Shown: piece after piece, positions 17,902-27,364 of the stretch | How the letters are laid out: each line of letters opens with the position of its first letter | Position numbering within the stretch: the first letter of the stretch is position 1 | From: Streptomyces sp. NBC_00490 | Lineage (GTDB): Bacteria > Actinomycetota > Actinomycetes > Streptomycetales > Streptomycetaceae | DNA: 64,000 nt | NCBI RefSeq assembly: GCF_036013645.1 | Contig: NZ_CP107869.1 | Coordinates: 7,874,001-7,938,000, forward strand | Reading direction: 5' to 3' | The notes under the pieces: model-generated | Database searches by the model: none | What the model was told of the DNA's origin: nothing | Seen by the model: only the letters and a program-made list of their open reading frames with translations | Program-made: the position numbers and the translations under genes

Positions 17902-18309
17902 TTGAGTCCGGTCGTGTTCGGGGCCGCGGCCTCACGGCCCTGCACGCTCGTCGTGTGCCGGGGCTGCTGCTGCGGCAGCGCGAGCAAGTATCCCGACGTC
18001 GACCATCAGTGGCAGCTCGACCGGTTGCAGGCCGCCGCCGCGGAGTCCGGCGGCCGTCTCGCCGTCCGTACGACCGACTGCCTCGGCCCGTGCGACCAGG
18101 CGAACGTCCTCGTGGTCCAGCCCTCGGGAGAGGGGCGCCGCCGCGGCGGCCGCGCCACCTGGGTCGGCTGGTCCGGCGACGACGACTGCACGGACGACGT
18201 CCTGACCTGGGCCGCGGCAGGCGGCCCCGGCGTGGCGCAGCCCCCGGCCACGCTCACGCTGCAGTTCATACGACCGCCCCGCCCCGAAGTCCGACGAGCC
18301 CGCCGCTGA
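17902..18309 (+). CDS. Small 2Fe-2S ferredoxin-like protein (thioredoxin fold)
   Basis: 135 residues. CRGCCCGSASKYPDVDH near the N-terminus and TTDCLGPCDQANVLVVQP further on match thioredoxin-like [2Fe-2S] ferredoxins, with the four ligand cysteines split between the two motifs. It is probably a soluble electron carrier or metal-binding protein; no partner reductase is adjacent. Start TTG at 17902 has a GGAGGGG sequence about six bases upstream, and a GTG at 17914 is the alternative. The 3' end converges on the Lrp gene across a hairpin. Family call moderately firm, role unknown. Confidence 0.72.
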   Translation: MSPVVFGAAASRPCTLVVCRGCCCGSASKYPDVDHQWQLDRLQAAAAESGGRLAVRTTDCLGPCDQANVLVVQPSGEGRRRGGRATWVGWSGDDDCTDDVLTWAAAGGPGVAQPPATLTLQFIRPPRPEVRRARR

Positions 18310-18313
18310 CCCC

Positions 18314-18328
18314 GCCCGGCGGGGCGGT
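18314..18328. terminator. Bidirectional hairpin between convergent genes
   Basis: CCCCGC-CCG-GCGGGG, 5 bp after the ferredoxin stop and about 33 bp beyond the 3' end of the convergent Lrp gene. Confidence 0.5.
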
Positions 18329-18360
18329 CCGGGGCCCGCGGGTGCTGCCGAACTCCGCGC

Positions 18361-18834
18361 TCAGGGCGCCGGGTTCACCTCGGCCAGTGGCTCCAGGACC
18401 GGGTTGGTCAGGTGCTGGAAGATGATCGAGGTCCGGAAGCTGACTATCTCGCGCCGCTCGGTGAACCGTTCGAGCAGGAACGCGTGCAGATGCTCGATGT
18501 CCGGGGCCGTGACGTGGACCAGGAAGTCGTCGCTGCCCGCCATGGTGTACACGGACAGCACCTCCGGCAGGCCGGCCACCGACTGCTCGAACGCCGCCAC
18601 CACCTCCCGGTTCAGCGGCCGCACCTGCGCCGAGACCATGGCCTGCACACCGCGGTTGAGCGCCGGCAGCGCGACCCGTGCGTGATAGCCGCGGATCACC
18701 CCGCGCCGTCTCAGCAGCCGGATCCGCTCCAGACATGTGGACGGGGCGATGCCCACCTTCTGCGCGATGGCACGGTTCGGTTGCCGCGCATCCTCCTGAA
18801 GATGCCGCAGGATCGCCGTATCAAGTTCGTCCAC
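18361..18834 (-). CDS. Lrp/AsnC family transcriptional regulator
   Basis: 157 residues. The N-terminal helix-turn-helix (DTAILRHLQEDARQPNRAIAQKVGIAPSTCLERIRLL) is followed by the RAM ligand-binding fold (about 65-150). Family members sense amino acids, often leucine or other branched-chain acids. The GTG at 18834 has GAGGAG upstream; the frame could run further, but the conserved domain begins at VDELDTAILR. It is divergent from an amino-acid dehydrogenase gene 80 bp away, with two abutting palindromes between them, so control of that gene by its substrate is the natural inference. Confidence 0.9.
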   Translation of the reverse strand: MDELDTAILRHLQEDARQPNRAIAQKVGIAPSTCLERIRLLRRRGVIRGYHARVALPALNRGVQAMVSAQVRPLNREVVAAFEQSVAGLPEVLSVYTMAGSDDFLVHVTAPDIEHLHAFLLERFTERREIVSFRTSIIFQHLTNPVLEPLAEVNPAP

Positions 18835-18856
18835 GATCGCCTCCTCATACCTGATT

Positions 18857-18896
18857 CCGAAGGAAATTCGGCATGTTCCCCAAGAGACGGAACATG
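18857..18896. promoter_or_regulatory. Two abutting palindromes in the Lrp/dehydrogenase divergent promoter
   Basis: CCGAA-GGAAA-TTCGG at 18857-18871 is followed directly by CATGTTCC-N9-GGAACATG at 18872-18896. Both are perfect. They fill half of the 79-bp intergenic region, as expected for Lrp-type operators that control both directions. Confidence 0.6.
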
Positions 18897-18913
18897 AACC
18901 TAGCGTCCGGGCC

Positions 18914-19954
18914 ATGACGCAGACACTCGAACACGAAGAGGTGCGGATCCGCCGCGGCCCCCGCTCGGGGCTCCCCTTGATCGTCGCCATCCACTCCCGT
19001 GCCCTCGGCCCCGCCGTCGGCGGCTGCCGGATGCGGCGCTACGACAGCTGGCGCGACGGACTCGCGGACGCCCTGCGGCTGTCCGAGGCGATGACGTACA
19101 AGTGCGCGGTCTCCGGGCTGGACTTCGGCGGCGGCAAGAGCGTGGTCGTGCTCGACGCGGACCAACACGCCGAGCCCGGACCGGAGTTGCGTGCGGCCGC
19201 GCTGGCCGACCTGGGCGAGTTCATCGCGTCCTTCGACGGGACGTACCGCGCGGGACCCGATGTCGGCACCTCGCCCGTGGACATGGTCGCCCTGCGCGGC
19301 TCGACGCCGTACGTCTACTGCCTGCCCGAGGAGCACGGCGGCACCGGTGACTCCGGTGTCCCCACGGCGACCGGGGTGCTGGCCGCCCTGCGCGGGGGCG
19401 CCGAGCACGTGTTCGGGGCCGCGTCGTTCGCCGACCGCACGGTCGTGGTGAGCGGCTTCGGTTCCGTGGGGAGCCGGGTCGCGGCGGGTCTCGCGGCCGA
19501 CGGCGCCCGCGTCCTCGTCTCCGACGTGGACGGGACCAAACGGGACGCCGCCCGTCGCGCGGGGTTCGGGTGGGTGGAGCCCGGTGACGTCCTCGGCACG
19601 ACGGCGGACGTCCTGGTCCCGGCCGCCGTCGGCGGAGTGCTCACCCCGGAGACGGCCGCCGGGCTCGACGTACGGCTGGTCGTGGGCCCCGCCAACAACC
19701 AGCTCACCGACGACACCGTCGCCGACGTCCTCGCGACCCGCGGGATCGTGTGGGTGCCGGACTTCGTCGCGAGTGCGGGCGGGGTCGTGTACACGCTCGG
19801 CCGGGAGAGCGAAGGCCTGGACCACGACGCCGCCGTACGCCAGGTCGAGGGGATCGCCGACACCGTACGACTGCTGCTGAAGGGCGAGAATCCGCTGCGG
19901 GAGGCGAAGACGCTCGCCGCCCGGCGGATCCTGGCGGCGAAGCGGTCGGCCTGA
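18914..19954 (+). CDS. Glu/Leu/Phe/Val dehydrogenase family protein
   Basis: 346 residues, NAD-dependent oxidative deaminase of branched-chain or aromatic amino acids. The N-terminal catalytic domain has GPAVGGCRMRRY, then MTYKCAVSGLDFGGGKSVV with the two active-site lysines. The C-terminal Rossmann domain has VVSGFGSVGSRVAAGLAADGARV (GxGxxG) and the GPANNQL segment. Length fits leucine/valine dehydrogenases (about 350) rather than glutamate dehydrogenase. Which amino acid it prefers cannot be read from sequence. It is divergent from an Lrp regulator, which supports an amino-acid-inducible catabolic role. Confidence 0.88.
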   Translation: MTQTLEHEEVRIRRGPRSGLPLIVAIHSRALGPAVGGCRMRRYDSWRDGLADALRLSEAMTYKCAVSGLDFGGGKSVVVLDADQHAEPGPELRAAALADLGEFIASFDGTYRAGPDVGTSPVDMVALRGSTPYVYCLPEEHGGTGDSGVPTATGVLAALRGGAEHVFGAASFADRTVVVSGFGSVGSRVAAGLAADGARVLVSDVDGTKRDAARRAGFGWVEPGDVLGTTADVLVPAAVGGVLTPETAAGLDVRLVVGPANNQLTDDTVADVLATRGIVWVPDFVASAGGVVYTLGRESEGLDHDAAVRQVEGIADTVRLLLKGENPLREAKTLAARRILAAKRSA

Positions 19955-20016
19955 CCCCGTCCGACCACTGAGGCACCACCGAGCAGGGACGGCTCTCCGG
20001 CATCCCGGCCGCACCC

Positions 20017-20349
20017 GTGACCGCCGCCGGTCCCCGGACGCCCTTCGCGGGTGCGGTCCTCGCGGCCGCCCAGGTCGGCTTCGGCGCCGCGCCGACGCTG
20101 GCGCGGCGACTGGGGTTCGACACCTACGACGTGGCCACGCAGCGGATGAGTTCGCACCATGTGAGCGTGGTCGACGGGCGCGGGACATACGACGAGATCC
20201 CTTTCCGCTACGTGTGGCCCGCCGAACTCGACCTCATGGCACAGCTCGCCGGACTGCGGCTGCGCGAACGCTGGGAAGGGTGGACGAGGGACCCCTTCAC
20301 CAGCGACAGCGCCGGCCATGTTTCCGTATGGGAGAAACCCGCGGACTGA
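20017..20349 (+). pseudogene. Probable C-terminal remnant of a SAM-dependent methyltransferase
   Basis: 110-codon frame from GTG. Residues about 35-110 (YDVATQRMSSHHVSVVDGRG, then FRYVWPAELDLMAQLAGLRLRERW, ending HVSVWEKPA) match the C-terminal end of class I methyltransferases of about 240 residues. No SAM-binding motif I (GxGxG) is present. The first 34 residues are low-complexity and unlike the family, and no frame upstream in the 62-bp gap restores the missing part. I read this as a truncated gene; an expressed small protein cannot be excluded. Confidence 0.55.
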
Positions 20350-20382
20350 CCGCGGCGAACCCACCGGCACGAAAGGCCCGAC

Positions 20383-21078
20383 GTGCGACTCCACACCCGT
20401 GAATGGGACACCGGCGACAGAACCGCCCTGCTCGTGCACGGCATCATGTCCGACTCCCGTACCTGGCGCCGCGTCGGCCCGGCGCTCGCCGACCACGGCT
20501 ACCGGGTCATCGCGGTCGACCTGCGCGGCCACGGTCTGTCGCCGCGCGGCGAGTACAGTCCGCGGCACTTCGCCGACGACCTCGTCGACACGCTGCCGAC
20601 GGGAGCCGACCTCGCCGTCGGGCACTCCCTCGGCGGGCTGAGCCTCTCCCTGGTCGTGGAGCGGCTACGCCCGCTGCGGGCGGTCTACTCGGACCCCGCC
20701 TGGTCGGCCCGCAATCCCGAACAGCCGCTGGACACCGAGGCGTTCGCGTCCGCCAAGAACCTCACCCGCGAGCACATAGCGCGGATCAACCCGCACTGGG
20801 CGGCCGAGGACATCGACGTGGAGGCGGCCACGCTGGCGGACTGGGACGCGGACACCTCGTACTTCCTCGACGGCCGCCCGCTCACCGGCTTCGTCCCCGA
20901 CCGCCCGGCCGTGCCCTCCCTGGTCCAGCTCGCCGACCCCAGTCACCTGGTCGGCGACGACGACGTGGTGCGGCTGCGGGCGAGCGGTTTCGAGGTCCGT
21001 ACGGTGACCGGCGCGGGACACACCATCCACCGCGACGACTTCGACGGGTTCATGAAGTCCCTCGACGGCTGGATCTGA
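20383..21078 (+). CDS. Alpha/beta hydrolase
   Basis: 231 residues. Oxyanion-hole strand LLVHGIMSDSRTWRR, nucleophile elbow GHSLGG with Ser82, a late acid in the LADPSHLVGDDD region and catalytic His in VTGAGHTIHRDDF. This is a single-domain esterase/hydrolase with a short lid. Start GTG 20383 is preceded by GAAAGG. It lies 33 bp after the methyltransferase remnant and 3 bp before the 3' end of the convergent monooxygenase gene. Substrate unknown. Confidence 0.85.
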   Translation: MRLHTREWDTGDRTALLVHGIMSDSRTWRRVGPALADHGYRVIAVDLRGHGLSPRGEYSPRHFADDLVDTLPTGADLAVGHSLGGLSLSLVVERLRPLRAVYSDPAWSARNPEQPLDTEAFASAKNLTREHIARINPHWAAEDIDVEAATLADWDADTSYFLDGRPLTGFVPDRPAVPSLVQLADPSHLVGDDDVVRLRASGFEVRTVTGAGHTIHRDDFDGFMKSLDGWI

Positions 21079-21081
21079 CGC

Positions 21082-22215
21082 TCACCCGGAGACGGCCGTG
21101 CCCCAGTCGAGGAGCCGGGGGAGGTCCTCCTCCCGGGGCCGGGGGACCGTACCGCCCCGGCCTCCGCGGGACAGACTCCCGCTGACCACCGTGTTGTGCT
21201 CCACACGCGGGCGGCGCAGCGCCTCGTACAGGGCGAGCCCGGTGCCGGTGTCCGGCGTGTCGCGCAGGGACTTCGCGAGCACGACGGCGTCCTCCAGGGC
21301 CATCGAGGCGCCCTGCCCGGTCGCGGGGGAGGCCGCGTGGGCCGCGTCGCCGACGAGCAGGGTCCGCGCGGAGCGCCAGGGGGTGCCCGGAGGTATCTCG
21401 GTGGCGTTGGTGACCAGCACCTCGCCGGCGCCGGGTCCAGTGGCCGCCACGATGTCCGCGGCGGGGCCGGTGTCCCGGCGCAGCAGCGACACCAGCGGGT
21501 CGCGCCATCCGCCGCGGGTCAACTCCTCGGCGGTCAGCGGGTCGTCGGTCACGCGGGCGAACCAGTAGGTCTCCCCGTCGGGCGACACCGTGTACCCGAA
21601 GGCGGCCTCGCTGCACCGCACCATGGTGAACTGCCCGTCCTCGCCGGGCGGTCGGGCGTCGCGCGTCATGCCGTAGAAGACGCGCTGGGCCGCGTAGACG
21701 GGGCGGACGTCGGGCGCTATGGCCTTCCGGACGGTGGAGTTGACGCCGTCGGCGCCGATGAGGAGGTCGCCCGTCGCGCTGCTGCCGTCCGTGAAACGGG
21801 CGGTGACGCTGTCGGGGCCCTCCTCTACGGAGGCGAGCCGAACGCCGTGCCGGACGGGGACGCCCCGGCGGGAAGCCTCCTTCTGCAACGCCGAGTTGAG
21901 GTCGCCGCGGCGCAGGCAGCGAAACCGCAGGAGCGGGTCGTCGGCCTCGCCGAGCGGGCCGTTGGCCACCTCAGCGCCCTTTGCGTCGAGCAGCCGCATC
22001 GAGCGCAACGGGAAGCCGATCGCGGTGACCGCGTCGGTGGCGTCGATCTGCGCGAGCGCCCGCATGCCGTTGCCGGCCAGGGTGAGGAACGCGCCCAGGT
22101 CCTCCGCCGAGTCGGGATGCGCCTCGTGCACTTCGACGTCGAAGCCCGCCTTGTGCAGGGCGAGCGCCGTCGCCGTACCGCCTGTTCCACCGCCGATGAC
22201 CAGGATGCGCGCCAT
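21082..22215 (-). CDS. FAD-dependent monooxygenase (PHBH fold)
   Basis: 377 residues. N-terminal dinucleotide-binding motif VIGGGTGGTATALALHKAG, then GDLLIGADGVNSTVRK (the DG motif) and LLVGDAAHAASPATGQGASMALEDAVVLA (the GD motif that binds FAD ribityl). These are the three signatures of aromatic-ring hydroxylases and related flavoprotein monooxygenases. ATG 22215 starts four residues before the Rossmann strand; a GTG 15 bp upstream is possible. It is a single gene, convergent with the hydrolase. Substrate and pathway are not evident. Confidence 0.85.
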   Translation of the reverse strand: MARILVIGGGTGGTATALALHKAGFDVEVHEAHPDSAEDLGAFLTLAGNGMRALAQIDATDAVTAIGFPLRSMRLLDAKGAEVANGPLGEADDPLLRFRCLRRGDLNSALQKEASRRGVPVRHGVRLASVEEGPDSVTARFTDGSSATGDLLIGADGVNSTVRKAIAPDVRPVYAAQRVFYGMTRDARPPGEDGQFTMVRCSEAAFGYTVSPDGETYWFARVTDDPLTAEELTRGGWRDPLVSLLRRDTGPAADIVAATGPGAGEVLVTNATEIPPGTPWRSARTLLVGDAAHAASPATGQGASMALEDAVVLAKSLRDTPDTGTGLALYEALRRPRVEHNTVVSGSLSRGGRGGTVPRPREEDLPRLLDWGTAVSG

Positions 22216-22285
22216 GCCACGACCGTACACGCCGAGGTCAACTGAACTTCGGAGCAGGGAGGTTGAGCGCGCGCCAACAGGTCAC

Positions 22286-22306
22286 CCCCGCCCTCTGAGG
22301 GCGGGG
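22286..22306 (-). terminator. Hairpin at the end of the mutA-mutB-meaB operon
   Basis: Perfect 9-bp stem CCCCGCCCT-CTG-AGGGCGGGG directly after the meaB stop codon. Confidence 0.75.
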
Positions 22307-23284
22307 TCAGCTCTCCCCGAACGCTCCGAGGATCCGCTCCGCGGCCAGCGTCGCCGTCAACTCGCCGTTCCTGACCTGCTGTTCGAGCCCGGGCGCCAGC
22401 GCGCGTACCGCGGGATCGGCGTGCAGCCGGCCGAGGAGCTCGTCGCGAACCATGCTCCACGTCCAGTCGACCTGCTGGTCACGGCGCTTGGCGGCGAGCC
22501 GCCCGGTCGAGTCCAGCAGGGTGCGGTGCTGCTCGAGCCGCTCCCACACGGTGTCCAGGCCCGTCGACTCCCGCGCGCTGCAACTCAGCACCGGCGGCGT
22601 CCAGAACGCGTCCTTGCCGTGCATCAGCCGCAGCGCACCCGCCAACTCCCGGGCCGCGGCCTGCGCGTCCCGCTGGTGCGGGCCGTCCGCCTTGTTCACC
22701 GCGATCACGTCGGCCAGCTCCAGGACGCCCTTCTTGATGCCCTGGAGCTGGTCGCCGGTACGGGCGAGGGACAGGAGCAGGAAGGAGTCGACCATGTTCG
22801 CCACGGTGGTCTCGGACTGGCCGACGCCGACCGTCTCGACCAGGATCACGTCGTAGCCGGCCGCCTCCATCACGACCATCGACTCGCGGGTCGCCTTGGC
22901 GACGCCGCCGAGCGTGCCCGCGCTGGGGGAGGGACGCACGAACGCCGCCGGGTCCACGGCGAGGCGCTCCATCCGGGTCTTGTCGCCCAGGATGGAGCCG
23001 CCCGTACGACTCGACGACGGGTCGACCGCGAGGACGGCGACCCGATGGCCCTGACCGGTGAGCTGGGTGCCGAACGCGTCGATGAACGTCGACTTGCCCA
23101 CCCCCGGCACGCCGCTGATCCCGATCCGCCGGGCCCGGCCGCTGTGCGGGAGCAGCTCGGTGAGCAACTCCTGTGCCAGCGCCCGGTGCCGGGGCCGGGT
23201 CGACTCGACGAGCGTGATGGCGCGGGCGACGAGCGCACGCTTGCCGTCGAGCACACCCTTCACATACGCGTCGACATCGATCAC
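22307..23284 (-). CDS. meaB: Methylmalonyl-CoA mutase-associated GTPase MeaB
   Basis: 325 residues, G3E-family P-loop GTPase with Walker [10 protein letters not shown] (58-66), a Walker B region [12 protein letters not shown] and the base-specificity segment AVNKAD. MeaB/ArgK proteins gate adenosylcobalamin loading and protect methylmalonyl-CoA mutase from inactivation. The GTG start overlaps the mutB stop (GTGA), so translation is coupled to the mutase. The family was once named ArgK (transport kinase), an obsolete annotation. Context makes the chaperone role firm. Confidence 0.93.
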   Translation of the reverse strand: MIDVDAYVKGVLDGKRALVARAITLVESTRPRHRALAQELLTELLPHSGRARRIGISGVPGVGKSTFIDAFGTQLTGQGHRVAVLAVDPSSSRTGGSILGDKTRMERLAVDPAAFVRPSPSAGTLGGVAKATRESMVVMEAAGYDVILVETVGVGQSETTVANMVDSFLLLSLARTGDQLQGIKKGVLELADVIAVNKADGPHQRDAQAAARELAGALRLMHGKDAFWTPPVLSCSARESTGLDTVWERLEQHRTLLDSTGRLAAKRRDQQVDWTWSMVRDELLGRLHADPAVRALAPGLEQQVRNGELTATLAAERILGAFGES

Positions 23285-25464
23285 AGGTCGTGCCCGAGGT
23301 CGTCCGACAGTCGCTTGACCAGGTCGTACGCCGCGTCCGGGATCACCGTCCCCGGCGGGAAGACGGCGGCCGCGCCCATCTCCAGGAGCGTGGGAACGTC
23401 CTGCGGCGGGATCACCCCGCCGACCACGATCATGATGTCCTCGCGGCCCTCCTCGGCCAGCTGCTCCCTGAGCGCCGGTACGAGGGTGAGATGCCCCGCG
23501 GCCAGCGAGGAGACGCCGACGATGTGCACGTCCGCCTCGACGGCCTGCCGGGCCACCTCGGCCGGCGTCTGGAACAGGGGGCCGACGTCGACGTCGAAGC
23601 CGAGGTCGGCGAAGGCGGTGGCGATGACCTTCTGGCCGCGGTCATGGCCGTCCTGGCCCATCTTGGCGACCAGGATGCGCGGCCGTCGGCCCTCCTCCTC
23701 GGCGAAGTCGGACACCAGGGCGCGGGTGCGGTCCACGGACGGGGACTCGCCGGCTTCGTTGCGGTACACGCCGGAGATCGTACGGATCTGGCTCGCGTGC
23801 CGCCCGTACACCTTCTCCAGGGCGTCGGAGATCTCCCCGACGGTGGCCTTGGCGCGGGCCGCGTTCACCGCCAGTTCCAGCAGGTTGCCCTCACCGCCGG
23901 CCGCCCGGGTGAGCGCGTCCAGCGAGTCCTGGCACGCCTGCTCGTCCCGCTCCGCGCGCAGCCGCCGCAGCTTCTCGATCTGCTGGGTGCGCACCGAGGA
24001 GTTGTCGACCTTGAGGACGTCGATCTTCTCGTCGGTCTCGACGCGGTACTTGTTGACACCGATCACCGGCTGGCGCCCGGAGTCGATACGGGCCTGGGTA
24101 CGGGCCGCCGCCTCCTCGATGCGCAGCTTGGGGATGCCCGCGTCGATGGCCTTGGCCATGCCGCCCGCCGCCTCGACCTCCTGGATGTGCTGCCAGGCCC
24201 GGCGCGCGAGGTCGTACGTCAGCTTCTCCACGTACGCGCTGCCGCCCCACGGGTCGATGACCCGGGTCGTGCCGGACTCCTGCTGGAGGAGGAGCTGGGT
24301 GTTGCGGGCGATGCGCGCCGAGAAGTCGGTGGGCAGCGCGAGCGCCTCGTCGAGGGCGTTGGTGTGCAGCGACTGGGTGTGGCCCTGGGTGGCGGCCATC
24401 GCCTCGACGCAGGTGCGCGTGACGTTGTTGAACACGTCCTGTGCGGTCAGCGACCAGCCCGAGGTCTGCGAATGGGTGCGCAGGGACAGCGACTTGGCGT
24501 TCTGCGGGTCGAACTGCTTCACCAGCTTCGCCCACAGCAGGCGGGCCGCGCGCAGCTTGGCGATCTCCATGAAGAAGTTCATGCCGATCGCCCAGAAGAA
24601 GGAGAGCCGGGGTGCGAACGCGTCCACGTCCAGGCCCGCCTCGCGGCCCGCCCGGATGTACTCCACACCGTCGGCGAGGGTGTACGCCAGCTCCAGGTCG
24701 GCCGTCGCACCGGCTTCCTGGATGTGGTAGCCGGAGATGGAGATGGAGTTGTAGCGCGGCATCCGCTGCGAGGTGTACGCGAAGATGTCGGAGATGATCC
24801 GCATCGACGGGGTCGGCGGATAGATGTAGGTGTTGCGGACCATGAACTCCTTGAGGATGTCGTTCTGGATGGTCCCGGCCAGCTTCTCCGGCGGTACGCC
24901 CTGTTCCTCCGCCGCGACGATGTACAGCGCGAGGACCGGCAGCACGGCGCCGTTCATCGTCATCGACACGGTCATCTTGTCCAGCGGGATGCCGTCGAAC
25001 AGCTGCCGCATGTCGTAGATGGAGTCGATGGCCACGCCGGCCATGCCGACGTCACCGGTCACCCGCGGATGGTCGCTGTCGTAACCGCGGTGGGTGGGCA
25101 GGTCGAAGGCGATCGACAGGCCCTTCTGGCCGGCCGCGAGGTTGCGCCGGTAGAAGGCGTTGGACTCCTCGGCGGTGGAGAAGCCCGCGTACTGGCGGAT
25201 CGTCCAGGGCTGGTTGACGTACATCGTCGGGTAGGGGCCGCGCAGATACGGGGCCGCGCCCGGGTAGGTCGCCAGGAAGTCCAGGCCCTCCAGGTCCTGC
25301 CCGGTGTAGAGGGGCTTGACCGGGATGCCCTCCGGGGTCTCCCACAGCAGGTCGTCGCCGCCGGCCGCCTTCTTGAGCGCCGCCTGCCACTCGTCGGCGC
25401 CGCCGGCGGGGGCCGGGGCCCCCAGTTCGATCCCGGAGAAGTCGGGGACGGAGGGGGTGGTCAT
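23281..25464 (-). CDS. mutB: Methylmalonyl-CoA mutase, large (catalytic) subunit
   Basis: 727 residues. A TIM-barrel substrate domain (about 40-570, with the [25 protein letters not shown]oA channel segment) is followed by the cobalamin-binding domain. Its DGHDRG motif near residue 605 supplies the lower axial His, and SLAAGH and GGVIPPQD contact the nucleotide tail. It interconverts methylmalonyl-CoA and succinyl-CoA, linking odd-chain fatty acid and branched-chain amino-acid breakdown to the TCA cycle and providing polyketide extender units. Its ATG overlaps the mutA stop (TGATG). Epimerase is not in the window. Confidence 0.95.
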   Translation of the reverse strand: MTTPSVPDFSGIELGAPAPAGGADEWQAALKKAAGGDDLLWETPEGIPVKPLYTGQDLEGLDFLATYPGAAPYLRGPYPTMYVNQPWTIRQYAGFSTAEESNAFYRRNLAAGQKGLSIAFDLPTHRGYDSDHPRVTGDVGMAGVAIDSIYDMRQLFDGIPLDKMTVSMTMNGAVLPVLALYIVAAEEQGVPPEKLAGTIQNDILKEFMVRNTYIYPPTPSMRIISDIFAYTSQRMPRYNSISISGYHIQEAGATADLELAYTLADGVEYIRAGREAGLDVDAFAPRLSFFWAIGMNFFMEIAKLRAARLLWAKLVKQFDPQNAKSLSLRTHSQTSGWSLTAQDVFNNVTRTCVEAMAATQGHTQSLHTNALDEALALPTDFSARIARNTQLLLQQESGTTRVIDPWGGSAYVEKLTYDLARRAWQHIQEVEAAGGMAKAIDAGIPKLRIEEAAARTQARIDSGRQPVIGVNKYRVETDEKIDVLKVDNSSVRTQQIEKLRRLRAERDEQACQDSLDALTRAAGGEGNLLELAVNAARAKATVGEISDALEKVYGRHASQIRTISGVYRNEAGESPSVDRTRALVSDFAEEEGRRPRILVAKMGQDGHDRGQKVIATAFADLGFDVDVGPLFQTPAEVARQAVEADVHIVGVSSLAAGHLTLVPALREQLAEEGREDIMIVVGGVIPPQDVPTLLEMGAAAVFPPGTVIPDAAYDLVKRLSDDLGHDL

Positions 25465-27272
25465 CAGGACACTCCCATGCGGTCGAGGGTGGCGGACAGG
25501 ACGGCGACCGCGTCACAGCCCGCGAAGACGTACGAGTCGACACCGGTGTACTGCCCGGGCCGCCCCGCGAGGGACACATGCGAGGCACCGGCGGCCCTCA
25601 GCTCGGCCGCCGCACTCTCGGCCCGCTCCTCGTACAGGGCGTCGCTGGAGCACAGACAGACCTCGCCGGCCCCGCTGTCCTCGAACGTGCCCCCGGTGAC
25701 GGGCTCGATGCCGCCCGCCTGGAAGAGGTTGGCCGCGAAGGTGAGCCGGGCGGTGTGGGCGGCGGCCGGACCCAGGGCCGCCAGGAAGATCCTGGGCCGG
25801 GCGCCGGTCGCGGCCAGATGGGTGTCGGAGCGGGCGCGCAGCGCCTCGTACGCCTCGTCGCGCCGGACCCGGGGCAGACCGCCGGACGGCGGCTCGGGCG
25901 CGGGCTCGCGCACGACGGGCTTCTCGCCCAGGTTCGGGAACTCGCTGACGCCGGTGATGGGTTCACGCCGCTTGGCGAGCTTGGCGCTGCGCGCGGCCCA
26001 GGTCTCGGCGAGCCGGTCGCGGAGCAGTCCGGAGCGCAGGGCGGCCGCCTGGCCGCCCGCCCGCTCGATCTCCTGGAAGAACTCCCAGCCCGCGTGGGCG
26101 AGTTCGTCGGTGAGCCGCTCCACGTACCAGGAGCCGCCCGCCGGGTCGATGACCCGGGCCAGGTGCGACTCCTCGATGAGGATCGTCGAGGTGTTGCGGG
26201 CGATGCGCCGTGCGAACGCGTCCGGCAGCCCGAGCGCGTCGTCGAAGGGCAGCACCGTGACGGACTCGGCGCCGCCCGCACCGGCGGCCAGCGTGGCGAT
26301 GGTCGCGCGCAGCATGTTCACCCACGGGTCGCGGCGCGTCATCATCACCGGTGAGGTCACCGCGTGCTGGAGCTGGGCCCCCGCGCCCGGTGCCCCGCAG
26401 GCCTCGGCGACCCGGGCCCACAGCCGGCGCGCGGCCCGCAGCTTGGCGATCGTCAGGAACTGGTCGGCGGTCGCCGCGTACCGGAACTCCAGCTGCCCGC
26501 AGGCCTGTTCGACGCTCAGCCCGGCCTCGGTGAGGAGCCGCAGATACGCGACACCGGTCGCCAGTGAGGCGCCGAGCTCCTGCGCGGCCGAGCCGCCGGC
26601 CTCGTGGTACGGCAGCGCGTCCACGGTCAGCGCCCGCAGCCCCGGGTACTCCCCGGCGCACTGCCGGGCGAGCGCGGCCACCGGCGCGACGTCCTGGCGC
26701 TGCCCGGTACGGGCCTCGTGGCCGAGCGGGTCGGCGCCCAGATTGCCGCGCGCCGCCTCCCTGGCGACGCCCCGCTCCTCGTACAGTCGCAGCAACTCGC
26801 GTGCGGCGGGCTCGAGTTCGGTTCCGGCATCGAGGACGACCGGCGCCAGGTCGAGGTAGACGCCGTCGAGGACGCGGCCCAGCGACGCCACCGGGATGGC
26901 GCCCTCACCGACACCCAGCCACAGCGAGCCGACGCCGTTCTCCAGGTCGGCCAGGACGGCGGCGCCGTCGGCCGCCGTGTGCCGCTGCCGTACGTCCCAG
27001 CCGCCGACCGTGTTCCCTTCGGGACGCCCCGCGCGTACGAAGGGGGCGAAACCGGGCAGGCCGGGGTCGGGCGCGGCATCGGGCGCGGAGTACAGAGGCC
27101 GGGTGCGCAACCCGTCCTCCAGCGCGGTGGACAGGGCTTCCTCGGCCGCGGAGTCCTCGACGTCCTTGCCCGCCTTGCGCAGGACACCCGCCACGAGGCG
27201 CTGCCACTGCTCGTGGGGAACGTCAGGGAACTCACCGGCCAGCTCAAGCCCGTCGTCAGGCAGGACCGTCAT
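25464..27272 (-). CDS. mutA: Methylmalonyl-CoA mutase, small subunit
   Basis: 602 residues, slightly shorter than typical MutA (about 615-640). It has the mutase barrel ([40 protein letters not shown], about residues 300-340) and a C-terminal Rossmann domain that lacks the DxHxxG cobalamin motif, as expected for the non-catalytic partner of MutB. ATG 27272 (MTVLPDDG) is the first plausible start; the frame continues upstream as antisense of corA. It is the first gene of the three-gene operon, with one-base overlap to mutB. Confidence 0.93.
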   Translation of the reverse strand: MTVLPDDGLELAGEFPDVPHEQWQRLVAGVLRKAGKDVEDSAAEEALSTALEDGLRTRPLYSAPDAAPDPGLPGFAPFVRAGRPEGNTVGGWDVRQRHTAADGAAVLADLENGVGSLWLGVGEGAIPVASLGRVLDGVYLDLAPVVLDAGTELEPAARELLRLYEERGVAREAARGNLGADPLGHEARTGQRQDVAPVAALARQCAGEYPGLRALTVDALPYHEAGGSAAQELGASLATGVAYLRLLTEAGLSVEQACGQLEFRYAATADQFLTIAKLRAARRLWARVAEACGAPGAGAQLQHAVTSPVMMTRRDPWVNMLRATIATLAAGAGGAESVTVLPFDDALGLPDAFARRIARNTSTILIEESHLARVIDPAGGSWYVERLTDELAHAGWEFFQEIERAGGQAAALRSGLLRDRLAETWAARSAKLAKRREPITGVSEFPNLGEKPVVREPAPEPPSGGLPRVRRDEAYEALRARSDTHLAATGARPRIFLAALGPAAAHTARLTFAANLFQAGGIEPVTGGTFEDSGAGEVCLCSSDALYEERAESAAAELRAAGASHVSLAGRPGQYTGVDSYVFAGCDAVAVLSATLDRMGVS

Positions 27273-27364
27273 GCGTCGGATGCTAGGCCAGCGGGCTCCA
27301 GCCGGAGCAGAGGAACGCCTGTGACGTTTCCCTCGCGGATACTGTGACGCCGCCCACCTGCCCG

